From the NCBI GenBank assembly GCA_964439815.1, contig CAYTPO010000130.1, positions 1 to 49,039 on the forward strand: a stretch of 49,039 nucleotides of DNA, written 5' to 3'. Position numbers and translations under genes: made by a program. The notes beneath the pieces are model-generated. The model had not been told where the DNA came from and did no database searches. It worked only from the letters and a program-made list of their open reading frames with translations. Shown one piece after another: positions 41,874-49,039 of this stretch (position 1 is its first letter; each line of letters starts with the position of its first letter). This DNA comes from JALSHZ01 sp964439815 (GTDB taxonomy: Bacteria > Pseudomonadota > Gammaproteobacteria > UWMA-0217).

Positions 41874-44144
41874 ATGTTAAATAAAGAGCTGGAAACTTCA
41901 CTCAACGAGGCCTTCAAGGAGGCCCGTGAAAAACGTCATGAATTCATGACGGTCGAGCACCTGTTGCTGGCCTTGCTCAACAATGCGACTGCCGCCCATT
42001 TGCTGAAGGTTTGTGGTGCCAGCCTGGACAAGCTGGCGCGCGAGCTCAACATGTTCATCGACGAGAACACGCCGACATTGCCTGCTGGCGATGTACGGGA
42101 CACGCAGCCAACGCTGGGGTTCCAGCGAGTGTTGCAGCGAGCCGTGTTTCATGTCCAGTCCTCGGGCAAGACGGAAGTCAGTGGTGCCAATGTGCTGGTG
42201 GCAATTTTTGGTGAGCAGGAATCCCATGCGGTCTACCTGCTGAACAAGCAGGATATTACCCGGCTGGATGTCGTGAATTACATCTCGCACGGCGAGACGA
42301 AAATCGATGACGACAAGGATGATGATTCCCTCGACGGTGATGCCGAGGCTTTCGAGTCGGGGGAAGCGGCCAATGATCCACTTGAAGATTATGCCAGCAA
42401 CCTGAATGTGTTGGCTGCGGAGGGGATGATCGACCCTTTGATCGGGCGGGAGGCTGAGGTCGAGCGTACGGTTCAGATCCTTTGTCGCCGGCGCAAGAAT
42501 AACCCGCTGCTGGTCGGCGAGGCCGGTGTTGGCAAGACGGCCATTGCCGAAGGGCTGGCCAAGAAAATCGTGGATGGCGAGGTTCCCGAAGTACTGCAGG
42601 ATGGAATTATCTATTCTCTCGATCTGGGGGCGCTGGTGGCCGGTACCAAGTATCGTGGTGACTTCGAGAAGCGTCTCAAGGCCGTGCTGTCGCAGTTGCG
42701 CAAGAAGCCGGGGGCGATTCTGTTTATCGATGAGATCCACACCATTATTGGCGCTGGTTCGGCATCGGGTGGCGTGATGGACGCTTCCAACCTGATCAAG
42801 CCGGTTCTGGCCAATGGTCGGCTCAAATGCATAGGCTCGACGACCTACAGTGAATTTCGCGGCATTTTCGAGAAGGATCATGCATTGGCGCGTCGATTCC
42901 AGAAGATTGATATCGACGAGCCCAATGTGGACGATACCTATGAGATTCTCAAGGGGCTGAAAAGCCGGTTCGAGGATCATCATGACATCAAGTACACCAA
43001 TAGCGCGCTGCGTACCGCTGCGGAGCTGGCGGATCGGTACATCACGGATCGCCATATGCCGGACAAGGCCATTGATGTGATCGATGAAGCGGGTGCCCAT
43101 CGGCGTCTGCAGCCGGAAGATACGCGTGAGACCACGATCAATGTGAAGGATATCGAAGCGATCATTGCAAAGATTGCACGCATTCCGCCCAAGAACGTCT
43201 CTGCTTCCGACAAGGCATCGCTGAAAAACCTGGCAAGAAATCTGAAGATGGTCGTTTTTGGTCAGGATAGGGCTATCACCCATCTGACCGATGCCATCAA
43301 GATGGCGCGCTCCGGGTTGGGTGATGACAACAAACCGATTGGCTCGTTCCTGTTTACCGGCCCGACCGGGGTGGGCAAGACGGAGGTTACGCGCCAGCTG
43401 GCCAAGATCCTGGGTATCGAGCTGATTCGTTTCGATATGTCGGAATACATGGAGCGGCATACGGTTTCACGTCTGATTGGCGCGCCACCGGGATATGTCG
43501 GTTATGACGAAGGGGGGTTGTTGACGGATGCCGTTCTCAAGTCACCCCATGCGGTGCTGCTGCTGGATGAAATCGAAAAGGCGCATCCCGATGTATTCAA
43601 TATCCTGTTGCAGGTCATGGATCATGGCACGCTCACGGATACCAATGGCCGCAAGGTGGATTTCAGGAACGTCATTTTCGTGATGACAAGTAACGCCGGA
43701 GCTTTTGAGGCGTCGCGCAGTTCGATGGGATTTACCAAGCAGGATCACTCTTCCGATTCCATGGAGGTGGTCAAGCGGGTATTTACTCCGGAGTTCAGGA
43801 ATCGTCTGGATGCAATCATCCAGTTCGATTCTCTGTCACCACGCTTTATTCGCAATGTCGTCGACAAGTTCATCATCCAGCTTGAGTCTCAGCTCGAGGA
43901 CAAGAAGGTGTCGCTGATCATTGAAGATGCGGCGCGGGAATGGATGGCAACAGAAGGCTATGACGAGAAGATGGGAGCACGTCCCATGGCCCGTCTGATC
44001 CAGGAGCACATCAAGAAGCCGTTGGCTGAAGAGATACTGTTCGGCAGGTTGTCCAAGGGTGGCAAGGTGCGCGTCGTCAGGAGTGATGATGGCCTGGGCT
44101 TCGAGTTTTCCGATGAGCCGGTGGCCGAGACGGGCGAAAGCTGA
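41874..44144 (+). CDS. clpA: ATP-dependent Clp protease ATP-binding subunit ClpA
   Basis: A 756-residue AAA+ unfoldase partner of ClpP. It has an N-domain (1-150) that binds ClpS, then an acidic linker (DDDKDDDSLDGDAEAFE). AAA module 1 has Walker A GEAGVGKT and module 2 has GPTGVGKT; Walker B motifs are ILFIDEIH and VLLLDEIE. Full length for ClpA. It converges with infA, with a shared stem-loop between them. Confidence 0.97.
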   Translation: MLNKELETSLNEAFKEAREKRHEFMTVEHLLLALLNNATAAHLLKVCGASLDKLARELNMFIDENTPTLPAGDVRDTQPTLGFQRVLQRAVFHVQSSGKTEVSGANVLVAIFGEQESHAVYLLNKQDITRLDVVNYISHGETKIDDDKDDDSLDGDAEAFESGEAANDPLEDYASNLNVLAAEGMIDPLIGREAEVERTVQILCRRRKNNPLLVGEAGVGKTAIAEGLAKKIVDGEVPEVLQDGIIYSLDLGALVAGTKYRGDFEKRLKAVLSQLRKKPGAILFIDEIHTIIGAGSASGGVMDASNLIKPVLANGRLKCIGSTTYSEFRGIFEKDHALARRFQKIDIDEPNVDDTYEILKGLKSRFEDHHDIKYTNSALRTAAELADRYITDRHMPDKAIDVIDEAGAHRRLQPEDTRETTINVKDIEAIIAKIARIPPKNVSASDKASLKNLARNLKMVVFGQDRAITHLTDAIKMARSGLGDDNKPIGSFLFTGPTGVGKTEVTRQLAKILGIELIRFDMSEYMERHTVSRLIGAPPGYVGYDEGGLLTDAVLKSPHAVLLLDEIEKAHPDVFNILLQVMDHGTLTDTNGRKVDFRNVIFVMTSNAGAFEASRSSMGFTKQDHSSDSMEVVKRVFTPEFRNRLDAIIQFDSLSPRFIRNVVDKFIIQLESQLEDKKVSLIIEDAAREWMATEGYDEKMGARPMARLIQEHIKKPLAEEILFGRLSKGGKVRVVRSDDGLGFEFSDEPVAETGES

Positions 44145-44154
44145 TTGCCGACTG

Positions 44155-44179
44155 GCAACCCTGATGTTGCAAGGGTTGC
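44155..44179. terminator. Stem-loop between convergent clpA and infA
   Basis: GCAACCCT (44155-44162) pairs with AGGGTTGC (44172-44179) around a 9-nt loop. It lies between the clpA stop and the infA stop and could serve both strands. The T-tails are poor. Confidence 0.5.
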
Positions 44180-44182
44180 GGG

Positions 44183-44401
44183 CTATTTGTTGCGGTAGGT
44201 GATGCGGCCTTTCGACAGGTCGTAGGGTGTCATTTCCACGGTGACGGTATCACCTGTCAGAATTCGGATATAGTGCTTGCGCATGCGTCCGGAGATATGA
44301 GCCGTTACGACGTGGCCATTCTCCAGTTCAACGCGAAACATGGTATTGGGCAGGGTTTCCTTTACGACGCCCTGCATCTCAATAACGTCTTGCTTTGCCA
44401 T
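44183..44401 (-). CDS. infA: Translation initiation factor IF-1
   Basis: A 72-residue OB-fold protein starting MAKQDVIEMQGVVKETLPNT, nearly the standard bacterial IF-1. It binds the ribosomal A site during initiation. The clpS-clpA-infA order is common in proteobacteria. A promoter candidate lies upstream (44435-44462). Confidence 0.98.
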   Translation of the reverse strand: MAKQDVIEMQGVVKETLPNTMFRVELENGHVVTAHISGRMRKHYIRILTGDTVTVEMTPYDLSKGRITYRNK

Positions 44402-44434
44402 AAGTGTAGCGTTTCTAGTGATTCAAAGACCGCA

Positions 44435-44462
44435 ATTATCACCATGCGGCGCCATAAAACAA
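44435..44462 (-). promoter_or_regulatory. Candidate sigma-70 promoter of infA
   Basis: On the minus strand: -35 TTGTTT (44462-44457), 16-bp spacer, -10 GATAAT (44440-44435), about 34 bp upstream of the infA start codon. Confidence 0.6.
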
Positions 44463-44577
44463 GTGTTTATTCATATTTTTGGGTAGTTTATGCGGGGTAA
44501 CTATGGGAACGATGTTTGCGTTTCGGTAGTCAGGCGTCCTAAACTACGCCGCATTTTGCGGTCGATCACAAAACGCC

Positions 44578-45522
44578 ATGTCCAAATTTGCAGCTGTTTT
44601 CCCCGGTCAGGGGTCTCAATCCATCGGAATGCTGGCCAGCCTGGCTCAGACTTATCCTGTCGTCGGTGAGACTTTTCAGGAAGCCTCTGATGTCCTCTCT
44701 ACCGATTTGTGGGCTTTGGCCCAGGAGGGGCCGGAGGCGCAGCTGAATGCTACCGTCAATACCCAGCCGGTGATGCTGGCTGCCGGCGTGGCTGTCTGGC
44801 GCGCCTGGAATGCGGCAGGAGGTTGCGGGCCTGCGGTCATGGCTGGCCATAGTCTGGGGGAATATACCGCGCTGGTGTGTGCCGATGCGCTGAAGTTTGC
44901 CGATGCCGTTGCACTGGTGGTGGAGCGGGCTCGGCAGATGCAGGCAGCGGTTCCCGAGGGAACCGGTGCAATGGCGGCCATTCTGGGGCTGGACGATGAC
45001 AAGGTGATCGAGGTCTGTGAACAGGCCGCGCAGGGGCGGGTGGCCGCTGCTGTCAATTTCAATTCTCCCGGCCAGGTGGTTATTGCAGGCCATGCCGAGG
45101 CCATCGAGCGGGCTGTAGCACTGGCGAAGGATGCTGGTGCCAAGCGTGCAATCAAGCTCCCGGTTAGCGTGCCTTCCCATTGTGAACTGATGCGTCCAGC
45201 CGCCGAGGGTATGGCGGTGCAGCTGGAGGCGACGGAGCTTCACACACCGGCAACCCCGGTTGTGCACAATGTGGATGTGGTCAGTCATGATGAGCCAGAC
45301 GCCATTCGTCAGGCATTGGTAGGGCAGCTCCATCAGCCCGTGAGGTGGGTGGAGACGGTGCAGTCCTTCAAGGCGCAGGGCATTGACCAGTTGATAGAAT
45401 TTGGACCCGGAAAGGTATTGGCGGGATTGACGCGGCGTATCGATCGTTCGCTTTCCGGGCAATGTGTAATGGATGAGGGCAGTCTGGAAAAGGCGCTGTC
45501 CGTTTGTAGTGGAGATGAGTAG
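44578..45522 (+). CDS. fabD: Malonyl-CoA:ACP transacylase
   Basis: A 314-residue enzyme loading malonyl groups onto ACP for fatty acid synthesis. The nucleophile is S92 in GHSLGEY; PGQGSQSIGM and PVSVPSHCELM (catalytic histidine) are intact. Full length. The usual upstream partners (rpmF, plsX, fabH) are not here; infA is divergent upstream. fabG follows 5 bp later. Confidence 0.97.
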   Translation: MSKFAAVFPGQGSQSIGMLASLAQTYPVVGETFQEASDVLSTDLWALAQEGPEAQLNATVNTQPVMLAAGVAVWRAWNAAGGCGPAVMAGHSLGEYTALVCADALKFADAVALVVERARQMQAAVPEGTGAMAAILGLDDDKVIEVCEQAAQGRVAAAVNFNSPGQVVIAGHAEAIERAVALAKDAGAKRAIKLPVSVPSHCELMRPAAEGMAVQLEATELHTPATPVVHNVDVVSHDEPDAIRQALVGQLHQPVRWVETVQSFKAQGIDQLIEFGPGKVLAGLTRRIDRSLSGQCVMDEGSLEKALSVCSGDE

Positions 45523-45527
45523 CAAAA

Positions 45528-46271
45528 ATGAGTCTGCAAGGTGAAATCGCTCTGGTGACAGGGGCCAGTCGGGGAATCGGGCGAGCAATCGCGACTGAGC
45601 TGGGTGCGCGTGGGGCCACTGTGATTGGAACGGCGACGACTGAAAAGGGTGCCGCAGCCATCAGTGACTATCTGAAATCTGCGGGTATTGCAGGAGCGGG
45701 TCATGTACTGGAAGTGACCAGCGCCGACAGTGTGGCTGCAGTGATCGACTATGCAAAGGACAGGCATGGTGCAGTTTCGATTCTGGTCAACAATGCCGGT
45801 ATCACCCGTGACAATCTGCTGATGCGGCTCAAGGAGGATGATTGGGATGCTGTGATCAATACCAATCTGACGTCGGTCTTTCGTCTCTCCAAGGCCTGTC
45901 TGCGGGGCATGATGAAGCTGCGCAAGGGCCGCATCATCAATATCTCGTCGGTGGTGGGTGCCACCGGCAACGCCGGGCAGAGCAATTACGCTGCCGCCAA
46001 GGCGGGCATTGTGGGTTTCTCCAAGTCTCTGGCGCGAGAAGTGGGCTCACGTGGTATCACCGTCAATACAGTGGCGCCGGGATTCATCGATACGGACATG
46101 ACGCGGGCGCTGCCGGACGAGCAGCGCGAGGCTCTGCAAAAGGAAATTGCGCTGGGACGCCTTGGTGAGGCCAAGGAAATTGCTCGGGCAGTGGCCTTTC
46201 TGGCCTCCTCCGATGCAGCCTATATCACCGGCGAAACGCTGCACGTCAATGGCGGGATGTACATGGCCTAG
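45528..46271 (+). CDS. fabG: 3-oxoacyl-ACP reductase
   Basis: A 247-residue short-chain dehydrogenase reducing 3-oxoacyl-ACP with NADPH. TGASRGIGRAIA binds the cofactor; NNAGIT, the catalytic serine in NISSVVGATG and the Y-x3-K in SNYAAAKAG are present. Its TAG stop codon ends on the first G of MITE-like element B, so the element was inserted at, or reconstitutes, the stop. Confidence 0.97.
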   Translation: MSLQGEIALVTGASRGIGRAIATELGARGATVIGTATTEKGAAAISDYLKSAGIAGAGHVLEVTSADSVAAVIDYAKDRHGAVSILVNNAGITRDNLLMRLKEDDWDAVINTNLTSVFRLSKACLRGMMKLRKGRIINISSVVGATGNAGQSNYAAAKAGIVGFSKSLAREVGSRGITVNTVAPGFIDTDMTRALPDEQREALQKEIALGRLGEAKEIARAVAFLASSDAAYITGETLHVNGGMYMA

Positions 46272-46432
46272 GAGCCTGTCGGACTTAACGCTGTTTGGCT
46301 GCAAATCTCTGGATGGCGATTAACTCAGCTTATCGTGTTCGTCAAATAGCTCTGCTATTCTCCTCACACGATAAACTGACTTAATTCACCCCCAGTGATT
46401 TTCGCTTCAAACGGTTAAGTCCGACAGCCTCC
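46271..46432. mobile_element. MITE-like element B
   Basis: A 162-bp element. The left end GGAGCCTGTCGGACTTAAC (46271-46289) is matched at 18 of 19 positions by the inverse of the right end (46414-46432). Inside, TTATCGTGT (46330-46338) pairs with ACACGATAA (46366-46374), and AATAGC / GCTATT form a nested 6-bp stem with a TCT loop. No transposase is encoded. A further GGAGCCTG lies directly after the right end (46435), suggesting nested insertion. It fills half of the 358-bp fabG-acpP gap. Confidence 0.75.
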
Positions 46433-46527
46433 CAGGAGCCTGCGGCACACAGATGTAGCGGGTTAACCGAGTTTTCACTACAATACCCTGACAATTTTAT
46501 TCGTAGTGTCATGAATTAAATACATAA

Positions 46528-46600
46528 GCCTGCGGTGTTGATGCCGCAGGCCATGCGAATCGCGAGTGTGTATTTAGCTCAGGACACTGCAATGCATTGC
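46528..46600. other. Hairpin and palindrome in the acpP leader
   Basis: GCCTGCGG (46528-46535) / CCGCAGGC (46544-46551) is a perfect 8-bp stem with an 8-nt loop. GCAATGCATTGC (46589-46600) is a perfect 12-bp palindrome 30 bp before the acpP start. Either could regulate acpP; I recognise no known operator. No convincing -35/-10 pair was identified in 46433-46629. Confidence 0.45.
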
Positions 46601-46629
46601 AATCATTCTGGGAAAAACAGGAACTGAAT

Positions 46630-46866
46630 ATGAGTAATATTGAAGAACGCGTTAGAAAGATCGTCGTTGAGCAACTGGGTGTCAAAGAGGAAGACGCAAC
46701 GCTTGCTGCTTCATTCGTGGATGATCTCGGCGCTGATTCTCTGGATACTGTAGAGCTGGTCATGGCACTTGAAGAGGAATTCGAAACCGAAATCCCTGAT
46801 GAAGATGCTGAAAAGATCACGACTGTGCAGCAGGCCGTCGATTACGTCAAAGCCCACCAGGGCTGA
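46630..46866 (+). CDS. acpP: Acyl carrier protein
   Basis: A 78-residue acidic protein; S37 in DDLGADSLDTVELVM carries the 4'-phosphopantetheine arm. It carries growing acyl chains for the fab enzymes and also feeds the BioC/BioH route. The ATG at 46630 (MSNIEERVRKIV) fits the family and has CAGGAA upstream; an in-frame ATG 33 bp earlier is rejected. It is flanked by two unrelated MITE-like elements. Confidence 0.98.
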   Translation: MSNIEERVRKIVVEQLGVKEEDATLAASFVDDLGADSLDTVELVMALEEEFETEIPDEDAEKITTVQQAVDYVKAHQG

Positions 46867-46949
46867 TAGACACACGATCAGACGGCATTTACAGGGTGCG
46901 GCCTGATCTTCGGTACCGTTAGACCGCGTCCGCAATGGCGCGTGTTACA

Positions 46950-47139
46950 TTTAACCCGTCTTATTCATGGTGGATTGCGGATCCTGGCGCTGGAATAGTG
47001 CGTCTGGGCGCTGTTCTGGAGCGAAAATTGTAGCAATTACTACAATTTGAGTGAAGAGCAAGCGCAGGCTCCCTATTCTCGGACAGGCTCCTAGGGCTGT
47101 GACAGGCTTTAGCCGCCACCTTGAATAAGACGGGTTAAA
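46950..47139 (-). mobile_element. MITE-like element A, copy 2
   Basis: A 190-bp element with 24-bp ends: TTTAACCCGTCTTATTCA and following bases at 46950-46973, and the inverse at 47116-47139 with one mismatch. It is element A of 117-371 in the other orientation and lacks the extra internal sequence of that copy. A near-palindrome, AATTGTAGCAATTACTACAATT, lies in two halves near 47028-47050. It occupies half of the 383-bp acpP-fabF gap. The remaining gap (46867-46949 and 47140-47249) holds no recognisable gene. Confidence 0.8.
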
Positions 47140-47249
47140 GTCATCGATTTTCATTCGCCGGTTTCCCGGTGCGAATACTTCCCGCTTCTTGAAATATTCG
47201 GCCGTTACGGGCGAATATCTGCCATTAACCAATTGATACAGGTCTGGAT

Positions 47250-48482
47250 GTGAGTAAACGACGTGTCGTAGTTACAGGAATGGGGATAGTTTCCCCGGTG
47301 GGTTCAACCCTGGCTTCTGCCTGGGAGAACATTTGTGCGGGGCAGAGTGGCATTCGGACAATCACTGCCTATGATGTTTCTGCCTTTTCCGTCAAGTTCG
47401 CCGGATTGGTTACGGACTTTGATGCGGCCAAATACATCAAACCCAAGGACCAGAAAAAGATGGATGTATTTATCCATTTTGGTATCGGGGCTGCAATGGA
47501 TGCAATCAGTGATGCCGGGCTGGAAATCACCGATGACAATGCCGAGCGCGTAGGCGTTGCAATCGGCTCGGGGATCGGGGGCATCGGGTTGATCGAAAAG
47601 AATCACACGGCGATGATCGAAGGTGGGCCGCGCAAGATCTCCCCCTTCTTTGTACCTGCCTCGATCACCAACATGATCTCCGGAAACCTGTCGATCATGA
47701 CCGGGGCCAAGGGACCGAATATCGCGATTGTCACGGCATGCACAACCGGCACCCACAATATTGGTGAGGCTGCACGGATGATTTCATATGGTGACGCCGA
47801 TGTGATGATCGCCGGCGGGGCGGAGATGGCATCGACTCCGCTGGGGCTGGCCGGATTTGCTGCGGCGAGGGCGCTCTCGACCCGTAACGACTCCCCCGAA
47901 ACGGCCAGCCGCCCCTGGGACAAGGACCGCGATGGCTTTGTTCTGGGGGATGGAGCCGGTGTGCTGGTGCTGGAAGAGTACGAAGCAGCCCGGGCCAGGG
48001 GGGCGAATATCTATTGCGAACTGGTCGGTTTTGGTATGAGTGGCGATGCTTACCATATGACCCAACCTGGTGGTGGTGGAGCGATGCGCTGCATGAACAA
48101 TGCGCTGCGCGATGCCGGGATGAATCCCGAAGAAGTGGATTATGTCAATGCTCATGGTACCTCGACGCCTGTGGGTGATGTGGCCGAAACCCGGGCGATC
48201 AAGGATACCTTTGGCGAAGCGGCCAAGCAGCTGATGGTGAGTTCCACCAAGTCCATGACGGGTCATCTGCTGGGTGCGGCTGGCGGTATCGAGGCGATTT
48301 TCTCCATTCTCGCATTACGCGATCAGATTGTGCCTCCTACTATCAATCTGCAGAATCCGGATCCCGAGTGTGACCTGGATTATGTGCCCAATGAAGCGCG
48401 CAAAGCCAAACTGAATGCGGTGCTATCCAACTCCTTTGGTTTCGGTGGCACCAATGGCTCGCTGCTTTTCAAGAAGCTGTAA
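47250..48482 (+). CDS. fabF: 3-oxoacyl-ACP synthase II
   Basis: A 410-residue condensing enzyme elongating acyl-ACP with malonyl-ACP. The catalytic triad is C164 (TACTTGTHN) with histidines in VNAHGTSTP and TGHLLGAAGG; SFGFGGTNGSL closes the active site. Length and sequence are typical. It starts with GTG at 47250, preceded by AGGT; the overlapping ATG at 47248 runs straight into TGA. The stop codon TAA overlaps a dispersed repeat. Confidence 0.97.
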   Translation: MSKRRVVVTGMGIVSPVGSTLASAWENICAGQSGIRTITAYDVSAFSVKFAGLVTDFDAAKYIKPKDQKKMDVFIHFGIGAAMDAISDAGLEITDDNAERVGVAIGSGIGGIGLIEKNHTAMIEGGPRKISPFFVPASITNMISGNLSIMTGAKGPNIAIVTACTTGTHNIGEAARMISYGDADVMIAGGAEMASTPLGLAGFAAARALSTRNDSPETASRPWDKDRDGFVLGDGAGVLVLEEYEAARARGANIYCELVGFGMSGDAYHMTQPGGGGAMRCMNNALRDAGMNPEEVDYVNAHGTSTPVGDVAETRAIKDTFGEAAKQLMVSSTKSMTGHLLGAAGGIEAIFSILALRDQIVPPTINLQNPDPECDLDYVPNEARKAKLNAVLSNSFGFGGTNGSLLFKKL

Positions 48483-48500
48483 CCTGAGTCCGAGGTCAAG
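48481..48500 (+). repeat. Dispersed AACCTGA(A/G)TCCGAGG repeat, copy 3
   Basis: AACCTGAGTCCGAGG then TCAAG, starting inside the fabF stop codon. It matches 21188-21208 with a few differences and, as there, sits at the end of a gene. CCCCGGATTCGG follows and can fold back on it. Confidence 0.5.
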
Positions 48501-48572
48501 CCCCGGATTCGGCTGTAACGTAACACCTTTGAAAGGCGGGTGTTGTGGGGCCGGTGGGGATCGGCTCGTGTC

Positions 48573-49039
48573 ATGACCCAAAGGTTCTTGCCAGCCATGG
48601 TGAATGGAGAGTTCACGCGGTTGATTGATATTGCCGACCGGGGTCTGCAATATGGTGATGGTCTTTTTGAGACCATGCGGGTGCGACAGCGTGAATGCCT
48701 GTACTGGGATGCCCATATGGAGCGGCTGGGCAAGGGGTGTGGCACGCTCGATATCCCGATGCCTGATCGAGAGTTGCTGGCCGGGGAAGTCCGGCAGCTG
48801 ATTGCTGCATCCGGCCGGGAAGACGCGGTATTGAAACTTGTTGTAACCCGTGGAACGGGTGGACGTGGTTATCGCAGTGATCGCGCCGCAGTCCCTCAAC
48901 GTATTCTATCGCTTCACCCTCTACCCCGGTATCCTGAAACACATTATCGGGAGGGTATTCGCGCCCGGTTTTGTACGCTGAGGCTGGGGCTACAGCCCGC
49001 ATTGGCGGGTATCAAGCACTTGAACCGGCTGGAGCAGGT
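48573..49039 (+). CDS. pabC: Aminodeoxychorismate lyase, N-terminal part
   Basis: An open frame of 155 codons running off the right edge. This PLP enzyme of the fold-type IV group splits 4-amino-4-deoxychorismate into pyruvate and 4-aminobenzoate for folate. VNGEFTRLIDIADRGLQYGD and GLFETMRV are the family start; VTRGTGGRGYR is conserved; the catalytic lysine lies in GIKHLNRLEQ at the edge. The ATG at 48573 or one at 48597 could be the start. fabF-pabC is a standard order. Confidence 0.93.
   Translation, partial: MTQRFLPAMVNGEFTRLIDIADRGLQYGDGLFETMRVRQRECLYWDAHMERLGKGCGTLDIPMPDRELLAGEVRQLIAASGREDAVLKLVVTRGTGGRGYRSDRAAVPQRILSLHPLPRYPETHYREGIRARFCTLRLGLQPALAGIKHLNRLEQ

Noticed and set aside
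41898..43460. A 520-codon open frame antisense to clpA
   Set aside because: It is a shadow of the conserved ClpA coding sequence, without recognisable domains.
1..49039. tRNA genes, rRNA, CRISPR arrays or prophage genes
   Set aside because: I looked in all intergenic gaps and saw no cloverleaf with a GTTCGA-type arm in context, no regularly spaced repeats and no phage structural or integrase genes.

Overview
The window looks like chromosomal DNA of a chemolithoautotrophic, sulfur-oxidising gammaproteobacterium. This is inferred from four things. There is a form II RuBisCO locus (cbbR, cbbM, cbbQ, cbbO). A complete cbb3-type oxidase operon and its assembly genes are present. The left edge carries the N-terminus of a molybdopterin oxidoreductase resembling the sulfite dehydrogenase subunit SoeA. 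Finally, several gene orders are typical of gammaproteobacteria (ponA / pilMNOPQ-aroK-aroB-gltB-gltD, rpsU-yqeY against tsaD, clpS-clpA-infA, fabD-fabG-acpP-fabF-pabC). I cannot name the genus from sequence alone.

Layout. 1-1.3 kb: partial molybdoenzyme gene, a MITE-like element, hemG and a small membrane protein, all genes on the minus strand. 1.5-14.9 kb, minus strand: gltD, gltB, aroB, aroK and pilQPONM (read pilM to gltD), with an intrinsic terminator after pilQ and a 512-bp geneless gap between aroB and gltB. 15.1-18.1 kb, plus strand: the class A penicillin-binding protein gene ponA and a nucleotidyltransferase-like gene of unknown function. 18.1-20.0 kb, minus strand: hemE, yqeY and rpsU; 20.2 kb, plus strand: tsaD. 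21.2-23.5 kb: plsY (minus) and the biotin genes bioH-bioC (plus). 23.7-32.2 kb, plus strand: ccoN-O-Q-P, ccoG, an unusual FixH-domain membrane protein, ccoI, ccoS and a 34-residue single-helix microprotein before a clear terminator. 32.25-38.6 kb: an unknown gene coupled to cbbR, then cbbM, cbbQ and cbbO, followed by a decayed DUF2834 gene. 38.9-44.4 kb: mnmA (minus), icd, clpS, clpA (plus), infA (minus). 44.6 kb to the end: fabD, fabG, acpP, fabF and the start of pabC, in which two unrelated MITE-like elements occupy the gaps on either side of acpP.

How the genes fit together. RuBisCO with its CbbQ/CbbO activase supplies fixed carbon. The cbb3 oxidase, which has high oxygen affinity, would terminate electron transport from sulfur compounds; the molybdoenzyme at the left edge could feed that chain. 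hemE and hemG supply haem for the cytochromes. gltBD, icd, aroBK, bio and fab genes are anabolic housekeeping. Type IV pilus alignment genes imply surface motility or attachment.

The less ordinary material is (i) the extended FixH protein, the downstream microprotein and the unknown protein overlapping cbbR, (ii) at least four families of short dispersed or mobile-like repeats in intergenic gaps, several touching stop codons, and (iii) a triple hairpin behind cbbM. I found no tRNA, rRNA, CRISPR array, complete insertion sequence or prophage gene.
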